NCBI GenBank assembly: GCA_002778195.1
Contig: PCDI01000001.1
Location: 4,551,869-4,615,868, forward strand
Length of the DNA stretch: 64,000 nucleotides
Source: Raffaelea ambrosiae
Taxonomy: Eukaryota; Ascomycota; Sordariomycetes; Ophiostomatales; Ophiostomataceae
Direction of reading: 5' to 3'
Position numbers and translations under genes: made by a program. This document shows, one piece after another, positions 10,215 through 20,838 of this stretch. Position 1 is the first letter of the stretch, and each line of letters opens with the position of its first letter. The notes beneath the pieces were generated by a model. It saw only the letters and a list, made by a program, of their open reading frames with translations. It did not search any database and was not told the DNA's origin.

Positions 10215-12428
10215 ATGGACGTCATGTTGCATACTCCCCATGGCCGCGAGGCCAGAGACGACAACGCGGACAGCAACACAACAACAAGCCACCCCAACGT
10301 CCCCATCGTCCACAAGGCGAGTGGACTCACGGAAACGCAGCACAAAATTGTTGTCAAGTTCTTGCCGGGTCATGCCAGCCGCAGTGAGCTCGAGGGCTAC
10401 CTGCTATCGATCATAGGTGGAACAGACGGGCTCGCAAAGGCTATCCAGTTTCCCAACGGACCCGAGTCCTACACCCATGATCAGCACTGCGTCATCGCTT
10501 TCAAGCAATACGAAGACGCCTCAAAGGCAGTGGAACAACTGAATGCAACGCTCTTCCGGGGCGTCGAATTGTCAGCACGCTTCTGCAAGCCAGCTCTGTC
10601 ACTCGCTAACAACCGTGGGAGTGACAGCTCATCCACAACGTCTTTGACCTCGGTCACATCCACATTCTCCGCCATATCCTGCGACTCTGGAAGCATGGCC
10701 GAGCCATTCTCTATAGGTTCTGGCAGAACGGGCAGGTCGCCCACGACGACAGGGCTGAACAGCAACAATGACAGCGGTGTTCGCTGGCTGATAGGCATCA
10801 AACCCTGGGACAAATCATCGAATACCCGGCGCCTCGATGCTTTGAAGTACCTGTCGACGATCACGTCCAAACCACCCAAACTGGTCCACGATCTTCAGCA
10901 TCTCTTCCAGGCATTGTCCCTCGATGGCTGGAAATACATCCCCTCCGACCCCGATGCTTCTTCTCCTACCGAACCGGGGACACAGTGTCTACAAGATGGC
11001 CAATCCGATGTTGCGGTCTTCTTGCAGCAGGTAGGCTCGGCACTGACACGAACCACGACGTATCCTCCAGCCGCTCCTGCAACTGGTGCGGCACACATCC
11101 GCGGCCACGCTGGGCCCCGCGCACAGACGTTTCCGATGCCAAGACAGCCGTTCCCTTTCCATGGCCCAACTTTCCCGCATAGAAGACACCTCGGATCCGT
11201 GAGCGACAAAGGTGTGGTGCCAACCGGTGTGGTGCCACACTGGCAGACCGACTCCGGGCAGACAACAGTCGCAAAGAGGACGGCGCCACGGGGAGAGACC
11301 GGGGTCCGCAGAGGCGGTGTGACGAAGCGGAGGACGATGGGTGACACGCCACTGCACAAGAGACGAGCCCGGGCAGGAGCGGTGAGGGGCCTGCAGGACG
11401 GCGCCGATGGCGATGGCGATGGCGACAATGGCGACCACACGCCTCCCAGACAGAATCGTCGCGAGCCTGCTGATTGGGACCGCCACCACCCCAGTCGGCC
11501 CTTTGCTTGTCCCTTTGCCAAGCGCGACCCCGTCCGCCACACGGAGTGCCTCGCGCTGAACCTCCGCCGCATCAAGGACGTCAAGCAGCACCTCTACCGC
11601 AAGCACCAGCAGCCGGCCGTCTTCTGCAACCGCTGCTGGCTCGTCTTCAAGACCCAGGAGGCTCTCCAGGCCCACCTGCAGCCCACGGCCCCGGCCGTGC
11701 TCTGCGACGGGCAGCCGGCCGCGATGCGGCACTGGATGTCCACCATCCAGGAGCGCAGAGTCAAGGAGCGCAGCTCGCAGCAGCAGTCGCACGTGGAGCA
11801 GTGGTACGCCGTGTTTGACATTTTGTTTGACCCGAGCGTGCCGCGGCCATCGTCGCCGTACAACGTGCGCCAAGACGCCGCCGGATTCATGACGTGGAGC
11901 ACGTTGCATCGCTGGACCATCCTGCGGAGCCTTGGGGTGCAGAACAACGCGCCCCTGGAAGACCTCATCAACCGGTTTCTGGGGGAGCTGTTCCGGGCCT
12001 GGGCACAGCAGCTGGTCCCGGACCCTCTGGGTGACGAAGCCGACGGAGCCGACGGGGTGGACAGAGCCGACGGAGCCGACGGAGCCGACGGATCTCTTGA
12101 GACTGTTCTGGGCGATAGCGACAGCGGCGGCGGCAGTGGTGGCAGCGGCAGCAGCGGCAACATCATGTTGCATTACCCAATCTTTCCCGCACAATTACCG
12201 CCAGCCTTATTCGAACCACAGCTGGCCAACCCGGCTGTTGGACAACAACAATCCACCGGTCCCCCCGTCTACGGCCACATGCCACAAGTGACGGATGTCT
12301 ACAACCAGGGAAGCCAGTACCCTGAGAACATCGACCTGGATCTGGACGTGGACCTGGATCAGGACGTGGACCTGGGTCAAATAAATGAATCGGCTTACTA
12401 TCGACCATGGTTATACAGATATGAATAA
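10215..12428 (+). CDS. RRM-like plus fungal C2H2-type zinc-finger protein
   Basis: A single long exon encodes 737 residues. Residues about 42-120 look like an RNA-recognition motif: KIVVKFLP as the RNP2-like strand and QHCVIAFKQY as the RNP1-like strand, with a helix of the type YEDASKAVEQLN between the later strands. Residues about 120-410 are Ser/Thr/Gly/Arg-rich and probably disordered. From about residue 425 comes a cysteine/histidine block conserved in many uncharacterised fungal proteins: FACPFAKRDPVRH, then RIKDVKQHLYRKHQQP, then CNRCWLVFKTQEALQAHL. After it follow GADGADG-type repeats and acidic LDLDVDLDQDVDL repeats near the C-terminus. A nuclear or RNA-linked role is inferred from domains only. 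An internal GT-rich site near 11031 could be a cryptic splice donor, but the frame stays open. Confidence 0.7.
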   Translation: MDVMLHTPHGREARDDNADSNTTTSHPNVPIVHKASGLTETQHKIVVKFLPGHASRSELEGYLLSIIGGTDGLAKAIQFPNGPESYTHDQHCVIAFKQYEDASKAVEQLNATLFRGVELSARFCKPALSLANNRGSDSSSTTSLTSVTSTFSAISCDSGSMAEPFSIGSGRTGRSPTTTGLNSNNDSGVRWLIGIKPWDKSSNTRRLDALKYLSTITSKPPKLVHDLQHLFQALSLDGWKYIPSDPDASSPTEPGTQCLQDGQSDVAVFLQQVGSALTRTTTYPPAAPATGAAHIRGHAGPRAQTFPMPRQPFPFHGPTFPHRRHLGSVSDKGVVPTGVVPHWQTDSGQTTVAKRTAPRGETGVRRGGVTKRRTMGDTPLHKRRARAGAVRGLQDGADGDGDGDNGDHTPPRQNRREPADWDRHHPSRPFACPFAKRDPVRHTECLALNLRRIKDVKQHLYRKHQQPAVFCNRCWLVFKTQEALQAHLQPTAPAVLCDGQPAAMRHWMSTIQERRVKERSSQQQSHVEQWYAVFDILFDPSVPRPSSPYNVRQDAAGFMTWSTLHRWTILRSLGVQNNAPLEDLINRFLGELFRAWAQQLVPDPLGDEADGADGVDRADGADGADGSLETVLGDSDSGGGSGGSGSSGNIMLHYPIFPAQLPPALFEPQLANPAVGQQQSTGPPVYGHMPQVTDVYNQGSQYPENIDLDLDVDLDQDVDLGQINESAYYRPWLYRYE
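12032..12092 (+). repeat. In-frame repeat coding Gly-Ala-Asp units
   Basis: Imperfect copies of GACGGAGCC, some interrupted, encode A-D-G units inside the zinc-finger protein. Such a tract is likely variable in length between strains. Confidence 0.8.
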
Positions 12429-13375
12429 CGCTCGACGGCGAGGGAGGGGGGGGCACGGGGTAGAATGAATCAGTCTTCCACAGGTATCAAATGAGCAATA
12501 TATATGTAAAGCAACGCATGGTGTTATGAGCGGGTATGGGTCTATATAACTACTGAAAAGGAGACAAAATGGCGAACAAGTCCAAATGCCACTGAGTGTC
12601 GGCGACGCAGGCTTTCTATTGCCCCACTAAATTTGCCAGCAACAGCGGCATAGACCGCCCCCAGCCTTGGCAGCCTTCTGCACGGCGCACGTGGCTCACA
12701 GGCCAAGACGTATGGCACGGGTGGTGTCACGGGCAAGGGGCAAGTGGATACAGTGTGCGAGCGTACCGTGCATGGGACTACGGCGCGGACGGAGAGACGG
12801 ATTTCGGGGCTTTCGCTTAGTGTGAAGGGGTTGGTGAGGAAAAGGTCGAACAATCAACAACATTGGTCCCGTACTACTATGTATGTACGGACCATTCTAC
12901 TAACTACACCTTGGCTAGTACATAGATCAGCACAGGGAGACCTTCCTTCTTCGCTAACAGCCCCCTTGCATGAACTACGCTTGTTGGTGCTGGGCTGCCG
13001 CGGCTGCTGGTGATTGAACCGAGCAAGCGCGAGACGTCTGCATCTATTCGGTTACAATGGTCAAGCGGAGGCTGTGTCGCAACTCGTTCGCCCAAAGGGG
13101 CATGGATGAACTTCAGTGTCAGGATAATAGAAGCAATTTGCTTTCGATTGTATGCAGTCTGCTGTATTGACCGCATGCAGCCTCGTTTTAACATGCTCAA
13201 TCCTATACAGAAGAAAAGCTTCGATCTATTTGCGAGGGCTGCCTACGAGGGCTGCCTGCGGCTCCCCGGGTTGTATGCCGTGCGCATGAATCAGAGGAAG
13301 AGATCACTCGTGCAGTTGTTCTCGAACGAGTACATCCCCGTCCTCGCCCAACGTTTGGATCCCCACCCCAGCGGG
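12429..13375. other. Convergent intergenic stretch
   Basis: About 0.95 kb between the 3' ends of two converging genes. I saw no conserved frame, tRNA-like arms or element ends. It should hold both transcript ends. Confidence 0.5.
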
Positions 13376-15332
13376 TCAATACGCATAACGAAAGCTCTTG
13401 TTTTCCCTGTCTGTCAAGTCGTCAAATGCATTGTCCAGGTTCGACTCGGAGGCTCTCCAATCGTGCTCCTGTTGCAGCGGGTCGGTGGTGTCAGCAAGAT
13501 TCCCGTGGCCAAGAGAAGCCGACCTTCTCATCTCTTACCTGCAAGGAATCCTTTCTTTTGTTTTCCTTTTGCAAATGCCATCTCAGCACCAGGAGAAGGA
13601 GGATGACACATCCGTAGCATCCCATGTGCACGGAGAAGCAACGAAAGTATCGTGGAGCGTCGGACGATTGGAACACCTGCGGTCCAATCATGTTGCCAAC
13701 AGCCCAGGCGACGAACAGCGAAGCCGTGCTGACCGATTTTTTTGTCTGCCCAGCAACGTTGCGCGAGAGCATAGACATGAGAAGAACGGTCATGCCCCAG
13801 AAGGAGAGGGTGCACCAATATGCAAACAGCAGTCCGATCTTGGTTGCGCTGGAGATGGGCACGGCTGCATATCGATCAGGACGGGAACGGGAGACAGGAA
13901 AGAAAGAAGAGTGAACGAGACCAAAGAAACTGGCAGAACGCACCCATCAAGGCAGCCGTTCCGGCAATGTTGGGAACAAGAAACAGCTGAGTAGGGTGAG
14001 TGATGGTTCAATCATCTGGCCAGGACCCAACCGAGGTACTGGGGAGGCTCACAATTTGAAACACGATGGTGCGACCGAAGCGACGCTGCAGCTGTGCGGA
14101 ACCCAACATGACAATCACCTGGATGACGCCATTGACCATGGACAGCAGCTCGGTCTGTAGTGTCGTGAAGCCAAAATCGGAAATGATAATGGTGGAAAAA
14201 GAGCCGAGTCCACCCGATGGTATTTGGATGCTGTGTTGCGGTTAGATTAGACACTTCTTGCCGAGAGCATTGGACCCTGGAATAGAAGCAGATGCGTTTC
14301 GTACATGACCTCGATGAGAACATAGCACCAGATCTGGAGGTCCTTGATAGCCTCGATGATGTGACTGCGCTTCAGTTTGCGGTTCTGGATACCGGTCTGG
14401 TTTGCGCGCACGCGCTGTATCATCAGGACGCGGTCTGTCTCGGAGAAGCACTTTGCACGCATCGGGCTGTCTGGCATCCACCAGGCAATAAAGAGCGCCC
14501 AGACACAGGTGGCGCAGCCAAGAATAATATAGAGAACTTGCCACGACTTCAGAAGAGACGAGTGGATGTGGCTCACGCCGTAGGCAAAGAGTCCACCGCA
14601 GATGCCTTGAATGCCGTTCTGGGTGGGTTAGAATGGGGGGGGGGGCTGTTCAAAAGCAAGAACATCGACGTACCATTCCCTGGCCATAATTAGCACAACG
14701 TTGCTGCACGTCTGCGTGTGAGGGGGCCGTGTACTTACAAACCAGTAGGCGACAATGTGCGACTGTTCTTCCCGCTTGTACCACATGGACGACAGGAGCA
14801 AAAAGGTCGGCTGGGAGACCGCTTCGAACAGTCCAAGAAGAACGCGCAGCGCACAGAGTATGACAAAATTGAAGCCAAAGCAGGTCAGAGTGAGGACCAG
14901 CCCCCACAGAAAGACGTTGGCCGCGAGATAACGCGCTATGGGGATCTTTTGCACGACAAGGACAGTCGGGTATTCCGCAAAGAGGATGCCAAAGTAGATG
15001 ACTGTGTGCAGCCACGAATAGCCTTGCCCGACGAGGTGAGCGTCGGTTTTGATGCCCATGATCACCGTGAAGCTCAGTGCATTCTTGTCCAGCGACTGCA
15101 AAAAGTATGTACCCAGCATGATGACCAGCACACGCTTGTCGATCATGCGGCGGAGGCGTCTGCTCGTAGGCTCGTCGACCTCCACGCCGTCCGCTGCAAT
15201 CACATATGTGCGCAGCTCCTCGTCGACGGCCGTGTGCTTGTTGTCGGCAGCGCCGACGGCATCGTCTGGGTTCAGGGACGCAACACGCTCGACGCCTTCA
15301 ACCTGCGGCTGGGCAGATTTTGATTCTTCCAT
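13376..15332 (-). CDS. MFS transporter, Dal5/anion:cation symporter type
   Basis: Six exons close exactly in phase on the minus strand: 15332-14739, 14618-14305, 14230-14053, 13986-13944, 13864-13539 and 13468-13376, giving 515 residues, the usual size. The start (MEESKSAQ) precedes a 70-residue hydrophilic N-terminus. Family motifs include ALSFTVIMGIKTDAHLVGQ, YSWLHTVIYFGILFAEYPT, LLGLFEAVSQPTFLLLSSMW (second to fourth helices), the middle-loop region ending in MRAKCFSETDRVLMIQRVRA, IQIPSGGLGSF before the seventh helix, and a C-terminal DDLTDRENKSFRYAY tail. The family imports organic anions such as allantoate, nicotinate or pantothenate, and includes hexuronate carriers in bacteria. It is transcribed divergently from the GH105 gene (708 bp apart), which suggests, but does not prove, a pectin-derived uronide as substrate. 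Confidence 0.85.
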
Positions 15333-16040
15333 ATTGTTCGCGATGCTGTAGTCGAATGCAAAGCCATTCGCTTCTTGATTTTCGAGGGGGGGGGGGGACT
15401 TGTGGCAGGCTCTTATAAGAATGCCCCTTGCCCCAGGTTTCCCCAGATTTCTCCTCTCCAGTTTTCCCCAGACGGTCAATCAAGATGCTCCGCACTAGAG
15501 AAAGAGGAGAAGAGGCCTTGCCGACCGGAAGGAAAACAACACCCCGTCGCCAGTTATCCGGAAGCCGAACTGTCCAGCGTGGGCGCTTCGGACACCGACT
15601 TCGGACACCAACAAGCGCATCGTGCGACTCGTACCGTCCGAGTATTGCACTAGAACCTTGATTGTCTGGCCACTGGCCATGTACAAGTCCCCGTCCTAGA
15701 CCCTCGTGATCGTCTAGAACGCAACACCGCCTGTCGCCAATGAGGGGCCTTGCTGCCCGACCTCGCTCTTTGCCTGGTCTGTTTTCCGTCGCAATCTCTT
15801 TTTCCTGGCGTGATTTCCTTTTCCGACAGAAATCTTTTCCGGCATAATGCTAGTCTGCCGTCTTGAAATAGAACGGAGGGTTCCATTTCCTTTCCCCCTT
15901 TGCATATCCCCCGCCCGTCGACGTCCTCTGTCTACTTCTTTACACATTGCCTACCTGCTTCCTCCGTGTAGCAATCCATAGTAGGAATTTTACACGGCCG
16001 TCTTGTGTTCCTCCGGCCAAGCCCGACCTCTTCTACGAGC
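15333..16040. promoter_or_regulatory. Divergent promoter of the MFS and GH105 genes
   Basis: A 708 bp region separates the two start codons. A TTATAAG element at 15413-15419 lies 81-87 bp upstream of the MFS start. A run of twelve G bases (15386-15397) lies between that element and the MFS ATG. I could not identify specific activator sites. Confidence 0.55.
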
Positions 16041-17344
16041 ATGGCAGACAACATCCTGTCCGTGTTTACGTCCCCTGGCGGGGTCGAAAATACGCCATTT
16101 GAACTGAAGACGTCGTTGGCCTCGATGGGTCTATCCGACACCAAGGCATTGGCCCTCCGGCTTGTTGACAGTCTGGTCCATCTCAAGGATGAGTCTGGAG
16201 AGTTTCGCGTGCCTCTGGCGACAGGGGGATTCAAGGTGGACTCCAAGTCCTGGAACAACTGGGAGTGGACCCAAGGTGTCGGTCTCTACGGCATGTGGGT
16301 GCTTTATGAAATTACCGGAGACGAGTCAGTGCTGGGCCACATTCAAGCCTGGTTTGACACGCAGTTTTCTCGCGGCACGCCGACAAAGAATGTCAACAGC
16401 ATGGCACCCATGTTGACGCTGGCCTATCTGTACGAGCGTACGCGCAAGACCGAGTATCGGCCGTATCTAGAATCGTGGGCCGAATTCATCATGAACGACA
16501 TTCCACGGACGACAGGTATGTTTCTTTTGAACACGGGCCAGAGAAATAATTATTTTTAAGAAAAAAAGAAAGAAAGAAAAAAGCGAGAGCAAAGCCAACA
16601 CAGAAAAGAAGAGAAAAAACACACTCTAACACACCATTAGAAGGTGGAATCCAGCATATTACTTTCCGCCAGGTGAACGAGGGCCAACTGTGGGATGACA
16701 CCCTGATGATGTCGGTGCTGCCGTTGGCCAAGATCGGTGTGCTGCTGGGACGCCCAGCCTATGTGGAAGAGGCTAAGCGCCAGTTCTTGCTGCACATCAA
16801 GTACCTGGTGGACAACAAGACCGGCCTCTTCTACCACGGCTGGACCTTCCTGGAGAGGCACCACTTTGGTGAAGCTCTGTGGGGACGCGGCAACGCCTGG
16901 GTCACCATTGCCATCCCCGAATTTCTGTCCTTGCTGGATCTGCCACCGGGAGATCATCTCCACGTCTTTCTGCTTTCCACGCTCGAGCAGCAGGCAGCCG
17001 CTCTGCGCCGTTTCCAAGACAAGGACAAGGGACTATGGCATACGCTGATCGACGACCCGGAGTCGTACCTGGAAGTGTCCGCCTCGGCAGGTTTTGCATT
17101 TGGACTTCTCAAGGCGGTTCGTCTACGATATCTGCCGAGGGAGGCGTACCAAGATGTAGCGCTGAGGGCCATAGAAGCTGTGGTGAACAATGTTGATGAA
17201 AGGGGACTCGTACAGAATGTCAGTTTCGGGACACCTATGGGCGTCGACAAAGACTTTTATCGGAAGATTAAAATAACCGCCATGCCTTATGGCCAGGCGA
17301 TGTCTCTTCTGTGCATTGTCGAGCGAATCCGTATGTTTTTGTAG
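16041..17344 (+). CDS. GH105 unsaturated rhamnogalacturonyl hydrolase
   Basis: Two exons (16041-16515 and 16641-17344) join in phase to give 392 residues, the length of GH105 enzymes. These hydrolyse the unsaturated uronic acid at the non-reducing end of oligosaccharides released by rhamnogalacturonan lyases. Visible motifs are WNNWEWTQGVGLYGMW, the QLWDDTLMMSV block in which Asp178 matches the expected general acid/base position, WGRGNAW at 239-245 and a C-terminal TAMPYGQAMSLL. There is no signal peptide, so the enzyme should act in the cytosol on imported disaccharides. The GTG at 16005 upstream is not needed; the ATG at 16041 is the first in frame. The divergent MFS carrier could supply the substrate. 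Confidence 0.9.
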
Positions 17345-17500
17345 ATGTTTCTTGCATATAGACAATATACGTGTTGATTCTTTTCTCTTACTTTGGGCGC
17401 AGTACGTTTGCATAGGCTGCTGCACCCTCTGGCATCTCTGTTGGGGGTTTGTTAACTACTTTGAAACCGGACTGCTAGCCCTAAGCTCTTAAAATACCTG

Positions 17501-18060
17501 TTGTTGAAGAGTTACGACGAACTGTTCGCTATGTGGCCCATACCGGACGAGATCTGGCGTGTCCTCTGTGCCGACCGCGACGTCCAGGGAGACAACCATG
17601 GATACCGTATGCCGCCTGACATATTTTCCGCCGCGGCCGGCTACTTCCTGGACGTGGTTGGTCTTTCCCTCGAGGATAGAAAGGGGCCTCCACCTAGATA
17701 TTGAGGAGCTCATCGAGTCCACGCAACTCAACTTTCAAAAGACGTTTTGGATCAATGTCCGGGATGTGGTGTGGAATCGGCGGACGTTTTGGGGGCGAGA
17801 TGAACGACACCGACGGCACCAACAACGACCACGATACCGGCATGGATCATAGTAGCATGCGGTCTGCCGAGCTCGTTCCACGCCAGGGCGAAGATCTCAG
17901 ACAAAGTATTGTACGGCTGTAGTGTCCCTGTGGTCCTACGAAGGATAAAGGACCCAGACCACAACGACCAGACGGAGTGGCGGCTGATGGGCGATGCATA
18001 CGTGCACGAGTACATGGACGGTGAGGCCCTCACAGCGGCCGAGAAGTTTGAATCTGCCAG
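17501..18060 (+). pseudogene. HET (heterokaryon incompatibility) protein C-terminal remnant
   Basis: Several frames together spell the C-terminal region of fungal HET-domain proteins. Frame 2 carries DEIWRVLCADRDVQGDNHGYRMPPD, another carries FQKTFWINVRDVVWNRRTFWG, then LVPRQG, and after a further shift comes the very typical KVLYGCSVPVVLR followed by WRLMGDAYVHEYMDGEAL. The order matches the family, but at least two frameshifts break it, and the N-terminal HET domain with its conserved motifs is absent upstream, where GH105 ends at 17344. It is therefore a truncated pseudogene. HET proteins trigger cell death after fusion of incompatible hyphae; this copy cannot be active as it stands. Confidence 0.7.
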
Positions 18061-19905
18061 AGATGGAGTTCGTCATCCGATAGATAAAAAAAAATACAAA
18101 AAAGGAGTCGGTGCAACGATGGTCATACTGGGCTCGCCGTGATTGGTTTCCGCCTCCTTCTGCCCAGAACTGACGACATGGGTCGTCGACAAATTTCCAC
18201 TATTCAAACACAGCCACGCGTCGGCCGCATGCAAGGTGCTGACAAACTTCGCCTTTCTGACTGGGTCGATAGCCGGCCATGGAAGAGTGCCCCTATCCAA
18301 TGACAGTCTACACGCAACCGGTCAATACAGTCCCTTGGGCATCAACGATAGTGCATGGCCTCTATTGGTCCAAACGAACCACACCGGTCCCCATACTGGC
18401 TGTGCCACAGAGGAGCATGCTTGTCATTATGCTGTAGAAATATAATCTGTGTCACAAGAGAAAGCGGCTATCCGGATCCCTCGGGCGTTTATTTGAAACA
18501 GGAGACGCGGCGCCTCTGTCAGACCACGCGTCACCTCACACGATGTGACTGTAGACAACCTTGTGCGCCTTTCCAATCTTATGTCAGGCGGGGACAGATT
18601 ATTCATCCCCATGGCTGTCCAGATGGGAACGGTGGCCTGGAAACCTTTTCTCGGGACTCCTCATTCCGGCCGGTATAGCTTCGGGGGTCATCTTGATTTT
18701 CAGGTGGCAAGACCCCGGGTTTGAAACACCTGTCAGAGGCCGTTTTCCCCCCAGCTGTCAACATAGCCACTGCTATGGAAGGCTGGTAGATCTGGGCTTC
18801 CAAACGCTCGCCGATGTTGAGAGATGCTGACTGTGGTCCCCATCCGCCTGGGAAGACCTAGTTGATGGCCCCAGTTGTATGGCCTCAAGGATCAGTAATC
18901 AATGATTTTCACACTCACTTTCACGGGATATCTCGATTTGTTCACCAACTCAGACAGCTTGGGTGTAGCCCAGATGTACTCGGGAATACTGGCTGAAGTC
19001 ATCATTGTTAAAGTGCTTCAGGTCGGGCATTATTACAGATGTGTCTACTCGTGATGCGAATCAACAAAGCACGTATTCCTGTTTGGGAGCACTCTAGAGT
19101 TGATTCTCACTGCTTATTGAGTTGGTGAAAAGGGGGACAACACTGGTGAAGCAAAGGGGGAGGCTCATTTATTGAGCAGAATGTCTACAAAGAAGAAGCT
19201 CTGCCAGAGGGCAAACAGAGAAAAGGAAGATTAAGGAGTTTTTCTTTTCGTCGTTTTTTCCTTTTGTCGTTATATTCAATAAAAGAGCCTCAGAGGCTGC
19301 CTTTTGTTGCCCCCTATCTGATCAATACCTACAGAGACTATTGCTAACGGTATCCTCTCCCTCCCATCAGCCAGTGCGTTTGGCAGGAGAAGGGAGGAGA
19401 CTTACTTGTTTTATGGCATGAGGAGGCCTTTTGGACTTATCTGTGAGTAGGGGAGGCTCCGAACTCGGGTTGTTTACGGGACTCCGTGCCAAAGCATTCG
19501 TTGCCAAACTTTGCCCTATGGGGACTACTATTAAAAACGAATCCTGAACACTTTAAGTCCTGCTAATCTGGTTGATACAGGCGCCCACCACCTTTGTACA
19601 GGGCAGCACAGGGTATCTAGAAAATGCACGTTTGGACTTTCGCTTTGTGCACGAGTCGGTGGTGAGACTCGAAAGGCTAAAAGAACGGCCCCTATATTGT
19701 GTTTTTATATTTTCCTGCTCTTTATCTCAACCGCTGCTTCGGGCAAGCCAGTTCTAGTTGATGGATGTACACGGTACATGCAGGGCATACAGAACATTCA
19801 GAGATACAGAGAAACAGAGAACTAAATCGTTTCTCCAAGCGTAGTTCGGTTCTTTTTCCTGTTACTCCTTTGGCACTTCAACTTCTTCTTGATCCTTCCG
19901 CAGCG
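18061..19905. other. Gene-free stretch, comparatively AT-rich
   Basis: About 1.8 kb with short frames only. It looks richer in A/T than the surrounding genes. The part at 19100-19550 contains an AATAAA-like signal and could be an old transposon or LTR trace, but I found no target duplication, primer-binding site or coding relic to support this. Confidence 0.4.
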
Positions 19906-20838
19906 TTACTTCTGTTCTTTTGCCCCTTCCCCTGGCACACAACTCAAGGCAAATGCAAACTGCTGCTCATGTGACTCCCTTCCACGCTTGTGGAAATCGT
20001 ACGCATGCCCGCCCTCGGGCATTAGCACCAGCTCCACCCGGGGTGACGACGTGTACATCGGCCGCATCTCGGCGAACGCGGCCGGACCCACCTCCCACAG
20101 ACTGTCGTCCTCGGCCATGCCGTGCCAGACCGGCACCCGGATCTTGCCCGCCACCGTGCGGAACCGGCCGGGCCACGCGTGCGAGATCTCCATCAGCTCC
20201 GTCTGCATCGGCAACTCGAGGCCGGCCATGGCCGCCTGCATGGCCGCCGGCTCATACGTCCCGGGCGGGCCGAAAGCGAGCTCGGCAAGCTTGGCCGCCG
20301 CCGCGGCATTGCGGCTGGGGCCGCCCTCACCCTCCGCCCACAGCGCCGTGAGTGCGGCCGGGTGGTGGATGGCGAACCCGCTGACGGCAAGGCCCAGGAG
20401 CGGGAACGGCAGCGCGGGCTCGGCGGCCAGGGTGTAGGCGACGGCGCCGCCGATGGAGTGGCCAATCAGAAAGACGCCGGGGGCGGCGATGCGCGCGGCC
20501 TCCTGGTCCCAGACGGTCTGGATCAGCGCCACCAGGTACGGCGTGCCGGCCTCGATGGGGTTGGATGCGCCGATGTCCTGGGTGCCGCCGTAGCCCGGTC
20601 GGTTGACGAGCAGGATGGAGCCGCCGCGGCCGAGCGTGGCGGCGTCTTCGACGTACGAGTAGCCGGGACGGTCCATGAACCGGTAGTTGCAGCCGCCGCC
20701 GTGGATGCCCACGATCAGAGGAAGACCTTGCGCGGTGCCGCGCTTGTACAAGCCAGAGGCATGCCCGCTGGGGAGCACGAAATGGTGGTCATATTGAGGC
20801 TCGCGGGAAGCGGCCAGCGATGAAGTGGTCTGAGCCAT
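19906..20838 (-). CDS. Alpha/beta hydrolase
   Basis: A single-exon enzyme of 310 residues, the usual length for the fold. Strand and loop IVGIHGGGCNY (residues 42-52) can provide the oxyanion hole. The nucleophile elbow is GHSIGG with Ser128. The acid is probably Asp244 or Asp245 in VWHGMAEDDSLW, and the catalytic His is His278 in EGGHAYDFH. No signal peptide is visible, so it is probably cytosolic. The start at 20838 is the first ATG, and upstream sequence is non-coding. The substrate is unknown; esterase, epoxide-hydrolase-like or lactonase activities would all fit. Neighbours (HET remnant, UNC93-like carrier) do not help. Confidence 0.8.
   Translation of the reverse strand: MAQTTSSLAASREPQYDHHFVLPSGHASGLYKRGTAQGLPLIVGIHGGGCNYRFMDRPGYSYVEDAATLGRGGSILLVNRPGYGGTQDIGASNPIEAGTPYLVALIQTVWDQEAARIAAPGVFLIGHSIGGAVAYTLAAEPALPFPLLGLAVSGFAIHHPAALTALWAEGEGGPSRNAAAAAKLAELAFGPPGTYEPAAMQAAMAGLELPMQTELMEISHAWPGRFRTVAGKIRVPVWHGMAEDDSLWEVGPAAFAEMRPMYTSSPRVELVLMPEGGHAYDFHKRGRESHEQQFAFALSCVPGEGAKEQK

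Noticed and set aside
19100..19560. Possible solo LTR or transposon trace
   Set aside because: There is an AATAAA-like signal and pyrimidine tracts, but no matching ends, target duplication or coding relic.
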